A stretch of DNA of 64,000 nt from Natronospirales bacterium (lineage in GTDB: Bacteria > Pseudomonadota > Gammaproteobacteria > Natronospirales > REEB76), in assembly GCA_021792635.1 (NCBI GenBank), contig JAJYUH010000010.1, positions 43,369 through 107,368 on the forward strand, written 5' to 3'. Positions 39,028 to 48,993 of the stretch are shown here, piece by piece; the stretch's first letter is position 1; each line of letters begins with the position of its first letter. The translations under genes and the position numbers were made by a program. The notes below the pieces were generated by a model. That model made no database searches. It had not been told where the DNA came from and was given only the letters and a program-made list of their open reading frames with translations.

Positions 39028-39717
39028 TCAATGCGCCGGCTGGGTGCCGGTATCGCCGATCACATCTGCACCCGGGGGCGGTGTGAACTGGAACAGATTG
39101 TCCGGTATCGGCGGGTTGAGCACCACATGACTGAAGGTGATACGCGTAAGATCACCGAGCGCGTCCTTGAGTTCCATCACGCTGACATTGTTATCCTTGA
39201 ACCCCAGTTGCACGCTGTTGAAATCCGTGTCCTTGATTTTGGGTTTCAGCCCCACCCACTGAAGCCCGTTTTTTTCTCCCAGATCCTTCACTGTGAAGCT
39301 CTTTTCCACATTGTTGGAACCACTCAACAAAACCGCGGGGCTGGCCGCCAGCGTACCGTTCAGGGGCTTCACCGTCACTTCCTGCAGTTCCACGTCGTAT
39401 ATCCATACGCGCTTGCCGTCGGCAACGATGATCTCCTTGTTGGGTGTGGCGTAATCCCAGCGGAAGCGGTCCGGACGCTTGATGGCCAGCGTACCGACGG
39501 ACTTCTTCACTTCCTGCAGATTGGGATCCAGCACAATCTGGGTGAAATCCGCCTTGAGGCTGTGTACCTGTTGCAGAAACACGTGCATCTGCCGGATGGC
39601 CGTATCCGTCCGTGCCGCCGCCACTACCTGCGGCAAAGCCAATAACGTAAAAAATACCGTGCAACCCAGCTTGAAATTGCGCACACGTTTCTCCAAAAAG
39701 TTCGCGTCTCGTATCAT
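39028..39717 (-). CDS. lolA: Outer-membrane lipoprotein carrier protein LolA
   Basis: Taken from the ATG at 39717, the product has 229 residues with a Sec signal ([25 protein letters not shown], cleavage about residue 33). The periplasmic carrier ferries lipoproteins from LolCDE to LolB. The barrel half-fold carries [24 protein letters not shown] (the conserved Arg and Trp) and KVWIYD-like [14 protein letters not shown]. Starts at 39735 or 39726 are also possible; the first would overlap ftsK by 8 bp. Confidence 0.93.
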   Translation of the reverse strand: MIRDANFLEKRVRNFKLGCTVFFTLLALPQVVAAARTDTAIRQMHVFLQQVHSLKADFTQIVLDPNLQEVKKSVGTLAIKRPDRFRWDYATPNKEIIVADGKRVWIYDVELQEVTVKPLNGTLAASPAVLLSGSNNVEKSFTVKDLGEKNGLQWVGLKPKIKDTDFNSVQLGFKDNNVSVMELKDALGDLTRITFSHVVLNPPIPDNLFQFTPPPGADVIGDTGTQPAH

Positions 39718-39727
39718 ACTGCCCATC

Positions 39728-42052
39728 TCAGTCATCCGCCGGTGGGGGCGCCACCAGCACCTCGCGCATGCCGTTGGTCTGTAACGGCCCGACGATGCCG
39801 GCCGTCTCCATTTCCTCAATCATACGCGCGGCGCGGTTGTAACCGATCTTGAGACGGCGCTGCACACCCGAAATGGAGGCGCGGCGCGTCTCCGTAACGA
39901 TGCGCACCGCCTGGTCGTAGAGCGGGTCCGATTCCGCTTCGCTGCCGCCCTCCCCCCATTCCGTCAGGCCGGGGATACCGGGCAGGGAATCCAGCGGACC
40001 TTGCAGGATTTCCTCCAGGTACCGCGGCTCGCCCTTGCGCTTCAGATGTGCCACCACCTTATGCACTTCCTGATCACTTACGAAGGCACCGTGGATGCGC
40101 ATGGGTACCGGCGTACCGGGTGGCAGGAACAGCATGTCACCGTGACCGAGCAGTGATTCTGCGCCCTGCTGGTCAAGAATGATGCGGGAATCCATCCGTG
40201 CCGATACCTGGAAGGCGATGCGTGCCGGTATGTTGGCCTTGATCAGCCCGGTGATCACATCCACCGAGGGCCGTTGCGTAGCCAGCACCAAATGGATGCC
40301 GGAAGCGCGTGCTTTCTGCGCCAGCCGCGTGATCAGCTCTTCCACCTTCTTGCCTACGACCAGCATCAAATCCGCCAGCTCGTCCACCACCACCATGATG
40401 CTGTACAGGGGTTTGAGCGTGGGGATATCGGCGTCGTCCAGTTCATTTAATTGTTCGGGCTTAAGCAGCGGATCCAGGATGGGTTTGCCGGCGTCAATCG
40501 CTTCTTTTACCTTGCGGTTGTATCCCGCCAGGTTGCGCACACTCACCGCCGCCATGAGCCGGTAGCGCCGTTCCATTTCCGCCACGCACCAGCGCAGCGC
40601 ATTGGCGGCTTCCTTCATGTCGGTGACCACCGGCGCCAGCAGATGCGGAATGCCCGCGTAAACAGAAAGCTCCAGCATCTTGGGATCAATCATGATAAGG
40701 CGGGTATGCTCGGTGGTGGCCTTGTAGATCAGGCTCAGGATCATGGCGTTGAGCGCCACCGATTTACCGGACCCGGTGGTACCGGCAATGAGCAGATGCG
40801 GCATGCGCTCCAGATCCGCCACCACCGGATTGCCGCCGATGTCCTTGCCGAGAGCCAGCGTCAGCGGTGAGCGGGAATCGTCGTATTCCCGGGATTTGAG
40901 AATCTCGCCCAACGTCACCAGCTCACGCGACTCATTGGGGATCTCGAGGCCCACAACGGATTTGCCGGGGATCACCTCCACCACGCGGACGCTGATAGCC
41001 GACAGGCCGCGGGCCAGGTCCTTGGAAAGATTGGTGATCTGACTCACCTTCACGCCCGGCGCCGGCTGCAATTCAAAACGCGTCACCACCGGGCCGGGGT
41101 TGACCGCCACCACCCGTACATCAATATCGAAATCCCTGAGTTTCAGCTCCACCTGCCGCGAGATGGCTTCCAGCGCCGCTTCCGAGTAACCGTCCACCTT
41201 GGGCGGAGCATCATCCAGCAGCGACAAGGGCGGCAGCTCGGAATCCGGCGGCGGTTCGAATAGCGGCACCTGCCGCTCGCGTTCCACGCGCGGGCTGGGT
41301 TCCACTGCTTTCATCACCGGTTCGATGCGCGGCCTGGGCCGCCTCTTCACTTCCTCCGTATGCACCTTGATGATTTCCATTTGTTGCTCACGCGCGCGCC
41401 GCGCCTGGATTGCTTCCCTGAGCCAACCCCAGCGATTGCGCGCCCGTTCCGCCAGTGTGACGGTGAGCCGGCCGGTGCGATCCATGACGGCGAGCCAGGA
41501 CAGGCCGGTAAATACCGTCGCGCTGCCGAGAAATAGCGCCAACAACAGCAGTGTGGCGCCCAGATTGCTCAGCCCATGGGCCAGTCCCTTGCCGATAAAA
41601 TCACCCAATATGCCGCCGGCATCCACCGGCACGACGCCGGCAGGCACGTGCCAGTTGATGGACGCCAGACCGGCGGCAGAGAACAGCGCCAGTATCAGCG
41701 CGCCGACGCGCATGCCGAAATGCAGCTTATTCATCGGTTCGGTGGATTTACGCACACGGAAAATCATCCACCCGCCCCAGGCCAGCAGGATGGGGAACAG
41801 AAAGGCAGGGTAACCAAACAAGAAATACAGTCCGGCTGAAAGCCAGGCGCCAACCGGACCAATGGCGTTGTGCACATGCCCGCCCGCGCTACTGTAGAAG
41901 GGGCTGGGGTCGCTTGAGCTATAGGTTGCCAGACAGGTGAACAGCAGCAAAGCGATAGCGAGAAAGACCCACAGGGCCGCCTCCTTGAGGCCCTGGGCCA
42001 GATGGATGGCGAGCGGTGACCGGGTTGTTTCTTTGCGCGTCGCCTGCGCCAC
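39728..42052 (-). CDS. ftsK: DNA translocase FtsK
   Basis: This 774-residue septal motor clears the chromosome terminus and activates XerCD at dif. Four or five membrane helices lie within residues 25-200. A linker of only about 130 residues is shorter than in E. coli. The motor has Walker [15 protein letters not shown] (about residue 418) and Walker [13 protein letters not shown]. The C-terminal gamma winged helix ([24 protein letters not shown]) reads KOPS. The short linker is usual outside Enterobacterales. Confidence 0.96.
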   Translation of the reverse strand: MAQATRKETTRSPLAIHLAQGLKEAALWVFLAIALLLFTCLATYSSSDPSPFYSSAGGHVHNAIGPVGAWLSAGLYFLFGYPAFLFPILLAWGGWMIFRVRKSTEPMNKLHFGMRVGALILALFSAAGLASINWHVPAGVVPVDAGGILGDFIGKGLAHGLSNLGATLLLLALFLGSATVFTGLSWLAVMDRTGRLTVTLAERARNRWGWLREAIQARRAREQQMEIIKVHTEEVKRRPRPRIEPVMKAVEPSPRVERERQVPLFEPPPDSELPPLSLLDDAPPKVDGYSEAALEAISRQVELKLRDFDIDVRVVAVNPGPVVTRFELQPAPGVKVSQITNLSKDLARGLSAISVRVVEVIPGKSVVGLEIPNESRELVTLGEILKSREYDDSRSPLTLALGKDIGGNPVVADLERMPHLLIAGTTGSGKSVALNAMILSLIYKATTEHTRLIMIDPKMLELSVYAGIPHLLAPVVTDMKEAANALRWCVAEMERRYRLMAAVSVRNLAGYNRKVKEAIDAGKPILDPLLKPEQLNELDDADIPTLKPLYSIMVVVDELADLMLVVGKKVEELITRLAQKARASGIHLVLATQRPSVDVITGLIKANIPARIAFQVSARMDSRIILDQQGAESLLGHGDMLFLPPGTPVPMRIHGAFVSDQEVHKVVAHLKRKGEPRYLEEILQGPLDSLPGIPGLTEWGEGGSEAESDPLYDQAVRIVTETRRASISGVQRRLKIGYNRAARMIEEMETAGIVGPLQTNGMREVLVAPPPADD

Positions 42053-42089
42053 GTTGCGGCCTGACTTTAAGAAATTAATCTAACTTGCT

Positions 42090-42095
42090 ATTATA
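42090..42095 (-). promoter_or_regulatory. Candidate -10 box for ftsK
   Basis: On the minus strand TATAAT (42095-42090) lies 37 bp before the ftsK ATG in an AT-rich 57-bp gap after ald. The -35 region is weak, so the call rests mainly on the -10 box and position. Confidence 0.4.
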
Positions 42096-42109
42096 CATAC
42101 ACTTTATGC

Positions 42110-43165
42110 TTATTTTAGCAATGCCGGGTGCACTACTTTCCCGGCTTCCACGTTTATGCCCTTGCGCAACGGCTCATAGTCGTGCCAGCCACCCGCTGCC
42201 AAGCGGATGGCATAGGGGGTAATGGCTGCCGACAAGGCCTGGGAAGAGGTGCGCGGCACCGCCCCCGGCATGTTGGTCACGGTGAAATGCGTCACCCCCT
42301 CCCACACGTAAGTGGGCTTATCCCAAGTGGTGGGTTGGGTGGTTTCCACGCAGCCGCCCTGGTCCACGGAGATGTCCGCCACCACGCTGCCCGCCTGCAT
42401 GGCCTTGACCATATCCGCGGACACCACATGCGGGGCCTTTTCGCCGGTCACCAGCACCGCGCCCACCACGATGTCCGCATACGTCACCGCTTCGGCGATA
42501 TCGGCGGTGTGTGGGTAGAGGGCGGTGACGTTGGGGCCGAGATCCCGCATGCGCTCCATGCGGTCGCGGGAAATATCGAATACCGTTACCTCGGCACCCA
42601 TACCCGCTGCCACCGTGGCGGCCGCGCCGCCGGCTACGCCGGCGCCCACGACCACAACCCGGCCGCGCTTGGCCGCCGGTACGCCGCCCAGGAGAATACC
42701 TTTGCCGCCTTGGGGCTGATGCAGAAGATACGTGCCCACCTGGATGGAAAGCCGGCCGGCGATGTCGCTCATGGGAGCCAGCAAGGGTGTGCGCCCATCC
42801 ACTTCCACAGTCTCGAAGGCCACTGCCGTGAGGCCGATCTTTTGCAGTGCCTGGGTAAGTTCCGGCAGGGCCGCCAGGTGCAGGTAGCAGAACAGCAGGT
42901 GGTCCTTGCGCAGCAGCTTCAGGTCCGCCTCGATAGGTTCCTTCACCTTGACGATCATCTCCGCCCCGGCATACACGTCGGCGGCGGAGCCCAGCACCTC
43001 CACGCCCACGGCGCGATAGTGCTCGTCACTGTAGCCGCTTTTCACGCCGGCGTGCTTTTCGATAAAGACCCGGTGGCCGTGGCGAACGAGCTCCGCGGCA
43101 GCGGCCGGAATCAGGCCGACGCGCCCTTCCAGCGGTTTCAGCTCGCGTGGAATACCAATGCGCAT
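42110..43165 (-). CDS. ald: Alanine dehydrogenase
   Basis: This 351-residue NAD-dependent enzyme interconverts L-alanine and pyruvate plus ammonia. The N-terminus MRIGIPRELKPLEGRVGLIPAAAAEL has the catalytic-region Arg, and IVKVKEPIEADLKLL follows. The Rossmann fold shows VVVVGAGVAGGAAATVAAG and then FDISRDRM. It is about 20 residues shorter than most family members, mainly near the C-terminus (GWHDYEPLRKGINVEAGKV). It is divergent from trxB across a 271-bp gap. Confidence 0.94.
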   Translation of the reverse strand: MRIGIPRELKPLEGRVGLIPAAAAELVRHGHRVFIEKHAGVKSGYSDEHYRAVGVEVLGSAADVYAGAEMIVKVKEPIEADLKLLRKDHLLFCYLHLAALPELTQALQKIGLTAVAFETVEVDGRTPLLAPMSDIAGRLSIQVGTYLLHQPQGGKGILLGGVPAAKRGRVVVVGAGVAGGAAATVAAGMGAEVTVFDISRDRMERMRDLGPNVTALYPHTADIAEAVTYADIVVGAVLVTGEKAPHVVSADMVKAMQAGSVVADISVDQGGCVETTQPTTWDKPTYVWEGVTHFTVTNMPGAVPRTSSQALSAAITPYAIRLAAGGWHDYEPLRKGINVEAGKVVHPALLK

Positions 43166-43229
43166 GATGACTCCTTTACGCTATAGAAAAGTTTTCGTAC
43201 CATGACTGCTTCGCAGCCGTATTGATTGA

Positions 43230-44402
<1,173 letters not shown>

Positions 44403-44425
44403 ATCGTTGGCCGATTTCCTTGTCT

Positions 44426-44449
44426 CTTCTCCCTCTTCGATGGGAGAAG
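44426..44449. repeat. 8-bp hairpin in a palindrome-rich spacer
   Basis: CTTCTCCC (44426-44433) and GGGAGAAG (44442-44449) frame an 8-nt loop. The rest of the spacer (to about 44540) holds further Pu/Py-rich complementary pieces such as TTTCC and GGAAA. The style matches dispersed intergenic repeats. It lies just after trxB and could also act as a weak terminator. Confidence 0.5.
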
Positions 44450-44547
44450 TAGGATAAGAAAATGAGTACAGCCCGCACTCGGTCCTGCCGCTACCCTTGC
44501 CTCTTTCCGGGACGGGGAAAAGAAAGGGACAGGGGTGGGCACATGGC

Positions 44548-45750
44548 ATGAAGATCCAGGTACACACTTCCATCGACTCCATTGCCGCTGCCGACTGGAA
44601 CCGTTTGGCAGGCAATAATCCTTTTCTCCAATATGAGTTTCTGGCCGCGTTGGAGCACAGCGGCTGTGTCAGCGCTCAAACCGGATGGCAGCCTCGGCAC
44701 CTGACCTGCGCGAATCACGCGGGCCGGTTCGTCGGCGCCATGCCGCTGTATCTGAAGTCTCATTCACTCGGTGAGTATGTTTTTGACTGGACCTGGGCCG
44801 AAGCCTGGCATGCTGCCGGATTGCGGTACTACCCAAAACTGGTTTGTGCCGTGCCGTTTTCACCCGTGACCGGGCCACGCCTGCTGGCGGAGCCGCAGGG
44901 GCCGCGCGGTGAGATAGCGCAAGCGTTGATCCGCAAGACGATCGAACTTGCTGAAGCATGCGGCGCTTCATCGGTCCACTGTCTGTTTTCTGTTGCGAGT
45001 GAAATGCAGGACTGGGTCACACAGGGTTTCATGACACGCAAGGATTGCCAGTTCCACTGGCACAATCGCGATTACGCAAACTTTGACGATTATCTGGGAA
45101 TGCTGTCCACCGAGAAACGCAAGAAAATCCGGCGCGAGCGCCGCCGCGTCAGCGAAGCCGGTATCCGGCATAAAACACTGACCGGGTGGGATATGGATAA
45201 CAGCCTGCTGGACGCCGCATACCGGTTTTATGCCTCCACGTATGCCAAACGCGACCGACCCGCGTATCTCAACCGCGATTTCTTCGCCACGATCATTCAC
45301 ACGTCACCGGATTCCGTGGTAGCGCATTTCGCATTCCTCGGCGCTGATCCCATAGCGGCGGCGATTTGTTTCCGGAGTGCAGATACATTATTTGGCCGGC
45401 ACTGGGGTTGCGCCCGGGAGTTTCACAGCCTGCACTTTGAAACCTGTTATTACCAGGGAATCGAATACTGTATTCGCCAGGGTCTGCGGCACTTCGAGCC
45501 GGGTACCCAGGGTGAATACAAGCTGGCGCGTGGTTTCGAGCCCAGCACCACGTGGTCCGCCCACTGGATCGCCGAGCCCGCCTTCAGAAAACCCATCGCG
45601 GATTTTCTGCGGCGGGAAATCCGCATGACGGATGCCTACATGCAGGAAGCCGGCCTGCACCTGCCTTTCTGCCGGGATGATGATCCTGAAAAGCCGAAGC
45701 GCATGACGAAACGGAAGCGTGAAGCGGTTGCCGGAGATGAAAAAATGTGA
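44548..45750 (+). CDS. GNAT-like N-acyltransferase (DUF482, peptidogalycan biosynthesis type)
   Basis: This 400-residue protein belongs to the DUF482 family, related by fold to FemAB aminoacyl transferases. It has VHTSIDSIAAADWNRLAGNNPFLQYEFLAALE at the start. YVFDWTWAEAWHAAGLRYYPKL and VPFSPVTGPRLL are family hallmarks. The region LSTEKRKKIRRERRRVSEAG precedes the second domain, and FEPGTQGEYKLARGFEP closes it. The biochemical substrate is unknown. Its 3' end nearly meets aat (31-bp gap). Confidence 0.92.
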   Translation: MKIQVHTSIDSIAAADWNRLAGNNPFLQYEFLAALEHSGCVSAQTGWQPRHLTCANHAGRFVGAMPLYLKSHSLGEYVFDWTWAEAWHAAGLRYYPKLVCAVPFSPVTGPRLLAEPQGPRGEIAQALIRKTIELAEACGASSVHCLFSVASEMQDWVTQGFMTRKDCQFHWHNRDYANFDDYLGMLSTEKRKKIRRERRRVSEAGIRHKTLTGWDMDNSLLDAAYRFYASTYAKRDRPAYLNRDFFATIIHTSPDSVVAHFAFLGADPIAAAICFRSADTLFGRHWGCAREFHSLHFETCYYQGIEYCIRQGLRHFEPGTQGEYKLARGFEPSTTWSAHWIAEPAFRKPIADFLRREIRMTDAYMQEAGLHLPFCRDDDPEKPKRMTKRKREAVAGDEKM

Positions 45751-45781
45751 TTATGAATCGGTATCGCCATCACGGGGCGCA

Positions 45782-46507
45782 ATGAACCCGCCGCCGCTTC
45801 CCTGGATTGCGCCCCATAGCCCCGTGGAAACCTTCCCGGATGTGCATACTGCATTGCGCGATCCGGATGGGCTGCTGGCCGCCGGCGGCGACCTATCGCC
45901 TGCGCGCCTGCTTTACGCCTACCACCACGGTATCTTTCCGTGGTATCACGCCGAGCAGCCCATTCTATGGTGGTCGCCGGATCCACGCGCGGTGCTGCTT
46001 CCCCATGACGTCCATATCAGCCGTTCGCTGCGCAAGTGTTTGCGCCGGATTCCGTTTGCAGCAACTTTTGATTCCGCATTCGAGGAAGTGGTGAGTGCCT
46101 GTGCCACGCCGCGCAAACAGCAGCCGGGAGGCGGCACCTGGATCACACCCGCCATGCAGGCAGCGTATGCCGAGCTGCACCGCCTCGGCCATGCCCACTC
46201 GCTGGAAATCCGTGTGGACAGCGAACTGGCCGGCGGGCTTTATGGCGTGGCCCTGGGTGGCGTATTCTTTGCTGAATCCATGTTCAGCCGCCGCATCAAT
46301 GCTTCCAAGATCGCCCTGGTCTGCCTGGCGAGACAGCTCCAGGCATGGGATTTCAAACTCATTGACTGCCAGGTGAATTCCGCACATCTGGCGCATTTCG
46401 GCAGCGTGCCGATACCACGTCAACAATTCCTGGAGCGGCTGGATCGTTACTCCGCGTTGCCGGGCCGACACGGTCCGTGGCGGTTTGACGCACCTCTGGC
46501 ATTCTGA
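45782..46507 (+). CDS. aat: Leucyl/phenylalanyl-tRNA--protein transferase
   Basis: Aat attaches Leu or Phe to N-terminal Arg or Lys, creating N-degrons for ClpS. The 241-residue protein starts at the ATG at 45782. It has LLAAGGDLSPARLLYAYHHGIFPWY, then ILWWSPDPRAVL and the active-site region GLYGVALGGVFFAESMFSRR, with the conserved DCQVNSAHLAHFG near the end. Its last base is the first base of bpt, so the two transferases are translationally linked. Confidence 0.96.
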   Translation: MNPPPLPWIAPHSPVETFPDVHTALRDPDGLLAAGGDLSPARLLYAYHHGIFPWYHAEQPILWWSPDPRAVLLPHDVHISRSLRKCLRRIPFAATFDSAFEEVVSACATPRKQQPGGGTWITPAMQAAYAELHRLGHAHSLEIRVDSELAGGLYGVALGGVFFAESMFSRRINASKIALVCLARQLQAWDFKLIDCQVNSAHLAHFGSVPIPRQQFLERLDRYSALPGRHGPWRFDAPLAF

Positions 46508-47220
46508 TGCAGGACGCTGTCCACAAAAATCTTTCCCTGTTCCTCTCGCCGGAACATCCTTGCAGTTACCTGCCCGGCAACATCGCCCGCACGGTCTTTC
46601 TGGATCCGGGCACGGCACCGCAGAACCATACCTACAGCCTGCTGGCCGAACGGGGCTTCCGCCGCAGCGGCCCCTATCTTTACCGCCCCGGCTGCGCGTA
46701 CTGTCACGCCTGCGTATCGGTGCGAATTCCGGTGCGTGATTTCAAGCCGGATCGCAGCCAGCGGCGCACTTGGCGACAAAATCAGGATCTCGGCGTACGC
46801 CTGCATCCTGCGGAGTTTCTCCACGATCATTTTTCTCTCTACCAGAGATATATATCCTGGCGGCACCCCGGCGGGAACATGGATCAATCCACGCCGGCGG
46901 ACTATGCCGGCTTTCTCACGGGGCACCGCAGCAGTACCCTCTTTGCGGAAATGCGCCTGCATGAGCGACTGGTGGCCGTGGCCGTGGTGGATAGCCTGGA
47001 TGACGCCCTGTCGGCGGTGTACAGCTTTTATGAACCGGAACTGCCGCGCCGCAGTCTCGGTACCTTCGCGATTCTGTGGGAAATCAGCGAGGCCCGGCGC
47101 CGTGGCCTCGACTGGCTGTATCTCGGCTACTGGGTCGCCGCCAACCGGAAAATGGCCTACAAGAACCGCTTCCGCCCCTTCGAGCGGCTGGAAGACGACG
47201 CCTGGGAACGCGTGAGCTGA
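46507..47220 (+). CDS. bpt: Aspartate/glutamate leucyltransferase (Bpt)
   Basis: This 237-residue enzyme adds Leu to N-terminal Asp or Glu, feeding ClpS. The N-terminal ATE domain has the cysteine motifs LYRPGCAYCHACVSVRIPV (about residues 57-75). The C-domain has PGGNMDQSTPADYAGFL and the ending GLDWLYLGYWVAANRKMAYKN. Length and order fit bacterial Bpt rather than eukaryotic Ate1. The gene overlaps aat by 1 bp and precedes infA by about 100 bp. Confidence 0.95.
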   Translation: MQDAVHKNLSLFLSPEHPCSYLPGNIARTVFLDPGTAPQNHTYSLLAERGFRRSGPYLYRPGCAYCHACVSVRIPVRDFKPDRSQRRTWRQNQDLGVRLHPAEFLHDHFSLYQRYISWRHPGGNMDQSTPADYAGFLTGHRSSTLFAEMRLHERLVAVAVVDSLDDALSAVYSFYEPELPRRSLGTFAILWEISEARRRGLDWLYLGYWVAANRKMAYKNRFRPFERLEDDAWERVS

Positions 47221-47321
47221 AATGCCGCGTGTTGAACCCCGGCACCGATTCCGGCAGAATCTGCGCGCCCTGCACCGGCCCTTGCCGGTTCCCGGCATGC
47301 TTCAATAACTCATGAGGATGT

Positions 47322-47540
47322 ATGCCGAAAGAAGAAAACATTGAAATGGAAGGCAAGGTCATCGAAACCCTGCCCAACACCACCTTCCGGGTGGAACTGG
47401 ACAACGGCCATGTGGTGCTCGCCCACATCTCCGGCCGCATGCGCAAACACTACATCCGTATCCTCACCGGCGACCGCGTCACCGTCGAACTGACGCCCTA
47501 CGATCTGAGCAAGGGCCGTATCACCTACCGCGGCAAATAA
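47322..47540 (+). CDS. infA: Translation initiation factor IF-1
   Basis: This 72-residue S1-like OB-fold protein binds the ribosomal A site during initiation. The sequence [20 protein letters not shown] and the later [19 protein letters not shown] are near-invariant among IF-1 proteins. GAGG lies 6 bp before the ATG. The bpt-infA arrangement is conserved in many gammaproteobacteria. Confidence 0.98.
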   Translation: MPKEENIEMEGKVIETLPNTTFRVELDNGHVVLAHISGRMRKHYIRILTGDRVTVELTPYDLSKGRITYRGK

Positions 47541-47631
47541 TGGCCAGTGCTTCGCTTCAGATCAGCCCGGGGCTTCATTGATACAGGGATTAAGACCCCC
47601 CGTTTGCGGATTTCTCGAATTCCGCCCGTTC

Positions 47632-48291
47632 TCAAGCCTTGCACAACAAGTCTATGCGGGCAGGCGGAATATTCCGCCATTCCCAGGATGCCTTGTAGCG
47701 CTCAAACCCCAGCGTCTGCAGCGGCGAAGCGCCCAGCCAGCCATAGGTGAATTGCACGAGCATGCCGTCCGTAGCCAGCAATTCATGCATTTGCGCGGCA
47801 ATCGCCGTTACTGTGGCATCCGGTAACGAGCGCAGCGGCAGGCTGGATACAATGGCACACACGGCATCCTGCGGCCCGACCCAGCGTATCAGCTCGGCGG
47901 CATCTCCCTGCACCACGGTCAGATACGGGAAACGGCGGCGCAGCAGTTTACACAACTTTGCACTGCGTTCCACCACGATCAAGCGGGAAGGTGCGATACC
48001 CCGGGCCAGCAAAGCCTGGGTCACGGCACCGGTGCCCGCTCCGATCTCAACGATGAGCGCCTGGCTATCCAGCGGCACAGCCGCCGCTATTGCCTGCGCG
48101 AGCCAGGGTGAACTCGGCAATACCGCACCGACACTTGCCGGGTGCCGCAAGAGCTCCCGCCAGAGTGCCAGTGCCGACGACAAACGCAAACGAACATCAA
48201 GCCGAGTGAACGCATTAGGCCATACCACAGTTAATGCATAACTGAGCAAATTGCGCGCCATTTCCGGCTTTGACCCGGATTTCTCTTGCAT
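47632..48291 (-). CDS. Class I SAM-dependent methyltransferase (phospholipid/rRNA-dimethylase-like)
   Basis: This 219-residue protein has a helical N-terminus and then SAM motif I VEIGAGTGAVTQALL (about residues 82-96), an acidic motif II end VVER and a motif III-like VQGDAAELI. HPASVGAVLPSSPWLAQAI before motif I is characteristic of a PmtA-like or KsgA-related group that methylates phosphatidylethanolamine. The exact substrate is uncertain. It is convergent with infA and has no obvious operon partner. Confidence 0.88.
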   Translation of the reverse strand: MQEKSGSKPEMARNLLSYALTVVWPNAFTRLDVRLRLSSALALWRELLRHPASVGAVLPSSPWLAQAIAAAVPLDSQALIVEIGAGTGAVTQALLARGIAPSRLIVVERSAKLCKLLRRRFPYLTVVQGDAAELIRWVGPQDAVCAIVSSLPLRSLPDATVTAIAAQMHELLATDGMLVQFTYGWLGASPLQTLGFERYKASWEWRNIPPARIDLLCKA

Positions 48292-48485
48292 GCAGAGCCC
48301 TTGACGAAGCGAAAATCACCAGCCGGTCTGATGAATTCAGAACCCGGCCTTGGGCACTATATACCCTGTATCAACGCATGATATAAAAATTTTGAGGCAT
48401 CAAGATTACGATTCAGTAATAATCGTCCGCCACCCGGCAAATCCCAATGGATTGTCGCAGACGCAAGTGTAACGATTCTCAATCA

Positions 48486-48881
48486 TCACCCGATCACACG
48501 GTCACACACCCGCCCAGTCATGAGGATGGGCTCCACGTTGGCCGCTTCCGGCTTCCTGCCCCCTTCGGGGATTTCCCAGGGTCGCGCGGCACTTGTACAT
48601 CCGTGTACATCGTCCACGCTCCCCAGGTGGTCCGTGAGCACATAGCTCACCGTCTCGTTGACGCTGCCGCCGCTGTTCGTGAGGTCCACTTCCGCCACCT
48701 CCCGTCCGTACGCCATGAGGTGGTGCCGGAAGGTGGCGACGCCGGCGATCTCGGCGGACCGGTAATAGCGCTGTCGGTCGGGAGCATGGCGGAAGCTGCT
48801 GGCATCGCCGCTGTCCTGGTTGATAGACACCGGCAGGTGCTCACTGTTCCACTGCATCAGCGTGTCGTTATGGTCCGTCAT
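48486..48881 (-). pseudogene. RHS-repeat protein remnant
   Basis: This orphan frame carries pieces of an RHS/YD-repeat core: NSEHLPVSINQD, then FRHAPDRQRYYRS, GREVAEVDLTNSGGSV and the hallmark YVLTDHLGSVDDV. After that the expected SFDPWG-like continuation appears only in a different frame (GNPRRGQEAGSG). Intact RHS proteins exceed 1000 residues, and neither the repeats nor a toxin tip is present. It is probably the leftover of a larger RHS gene lost by deletion. The flanks (48292-48485 and 48882-48993) hold no gene. Confidence 0.7.
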
Positions 48882-48993
48882 GTTGCCGTCCTACGGCTAA
48901 GACTTTCAAGGGTCGTCGGCGCGTCAGAACATCCGCGCTTACGTCAAAATGTATTACCAAGACTTCTTGTACTGCAAATAATTGCAGGTCTGC

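Noticed and set aside
42128..43186. 352-codon ORF opposite ald
   Set aside because: Antisense shadow of a conserved enzyme; His/Gly/Ala-rich with no family motif.
48972..48987. CTGCAA/TTGCAG hairpin after clpA as terminator
   Set aside because: Only 6 bp, AT-rich and no T run on the clpA strand; too weak to call.
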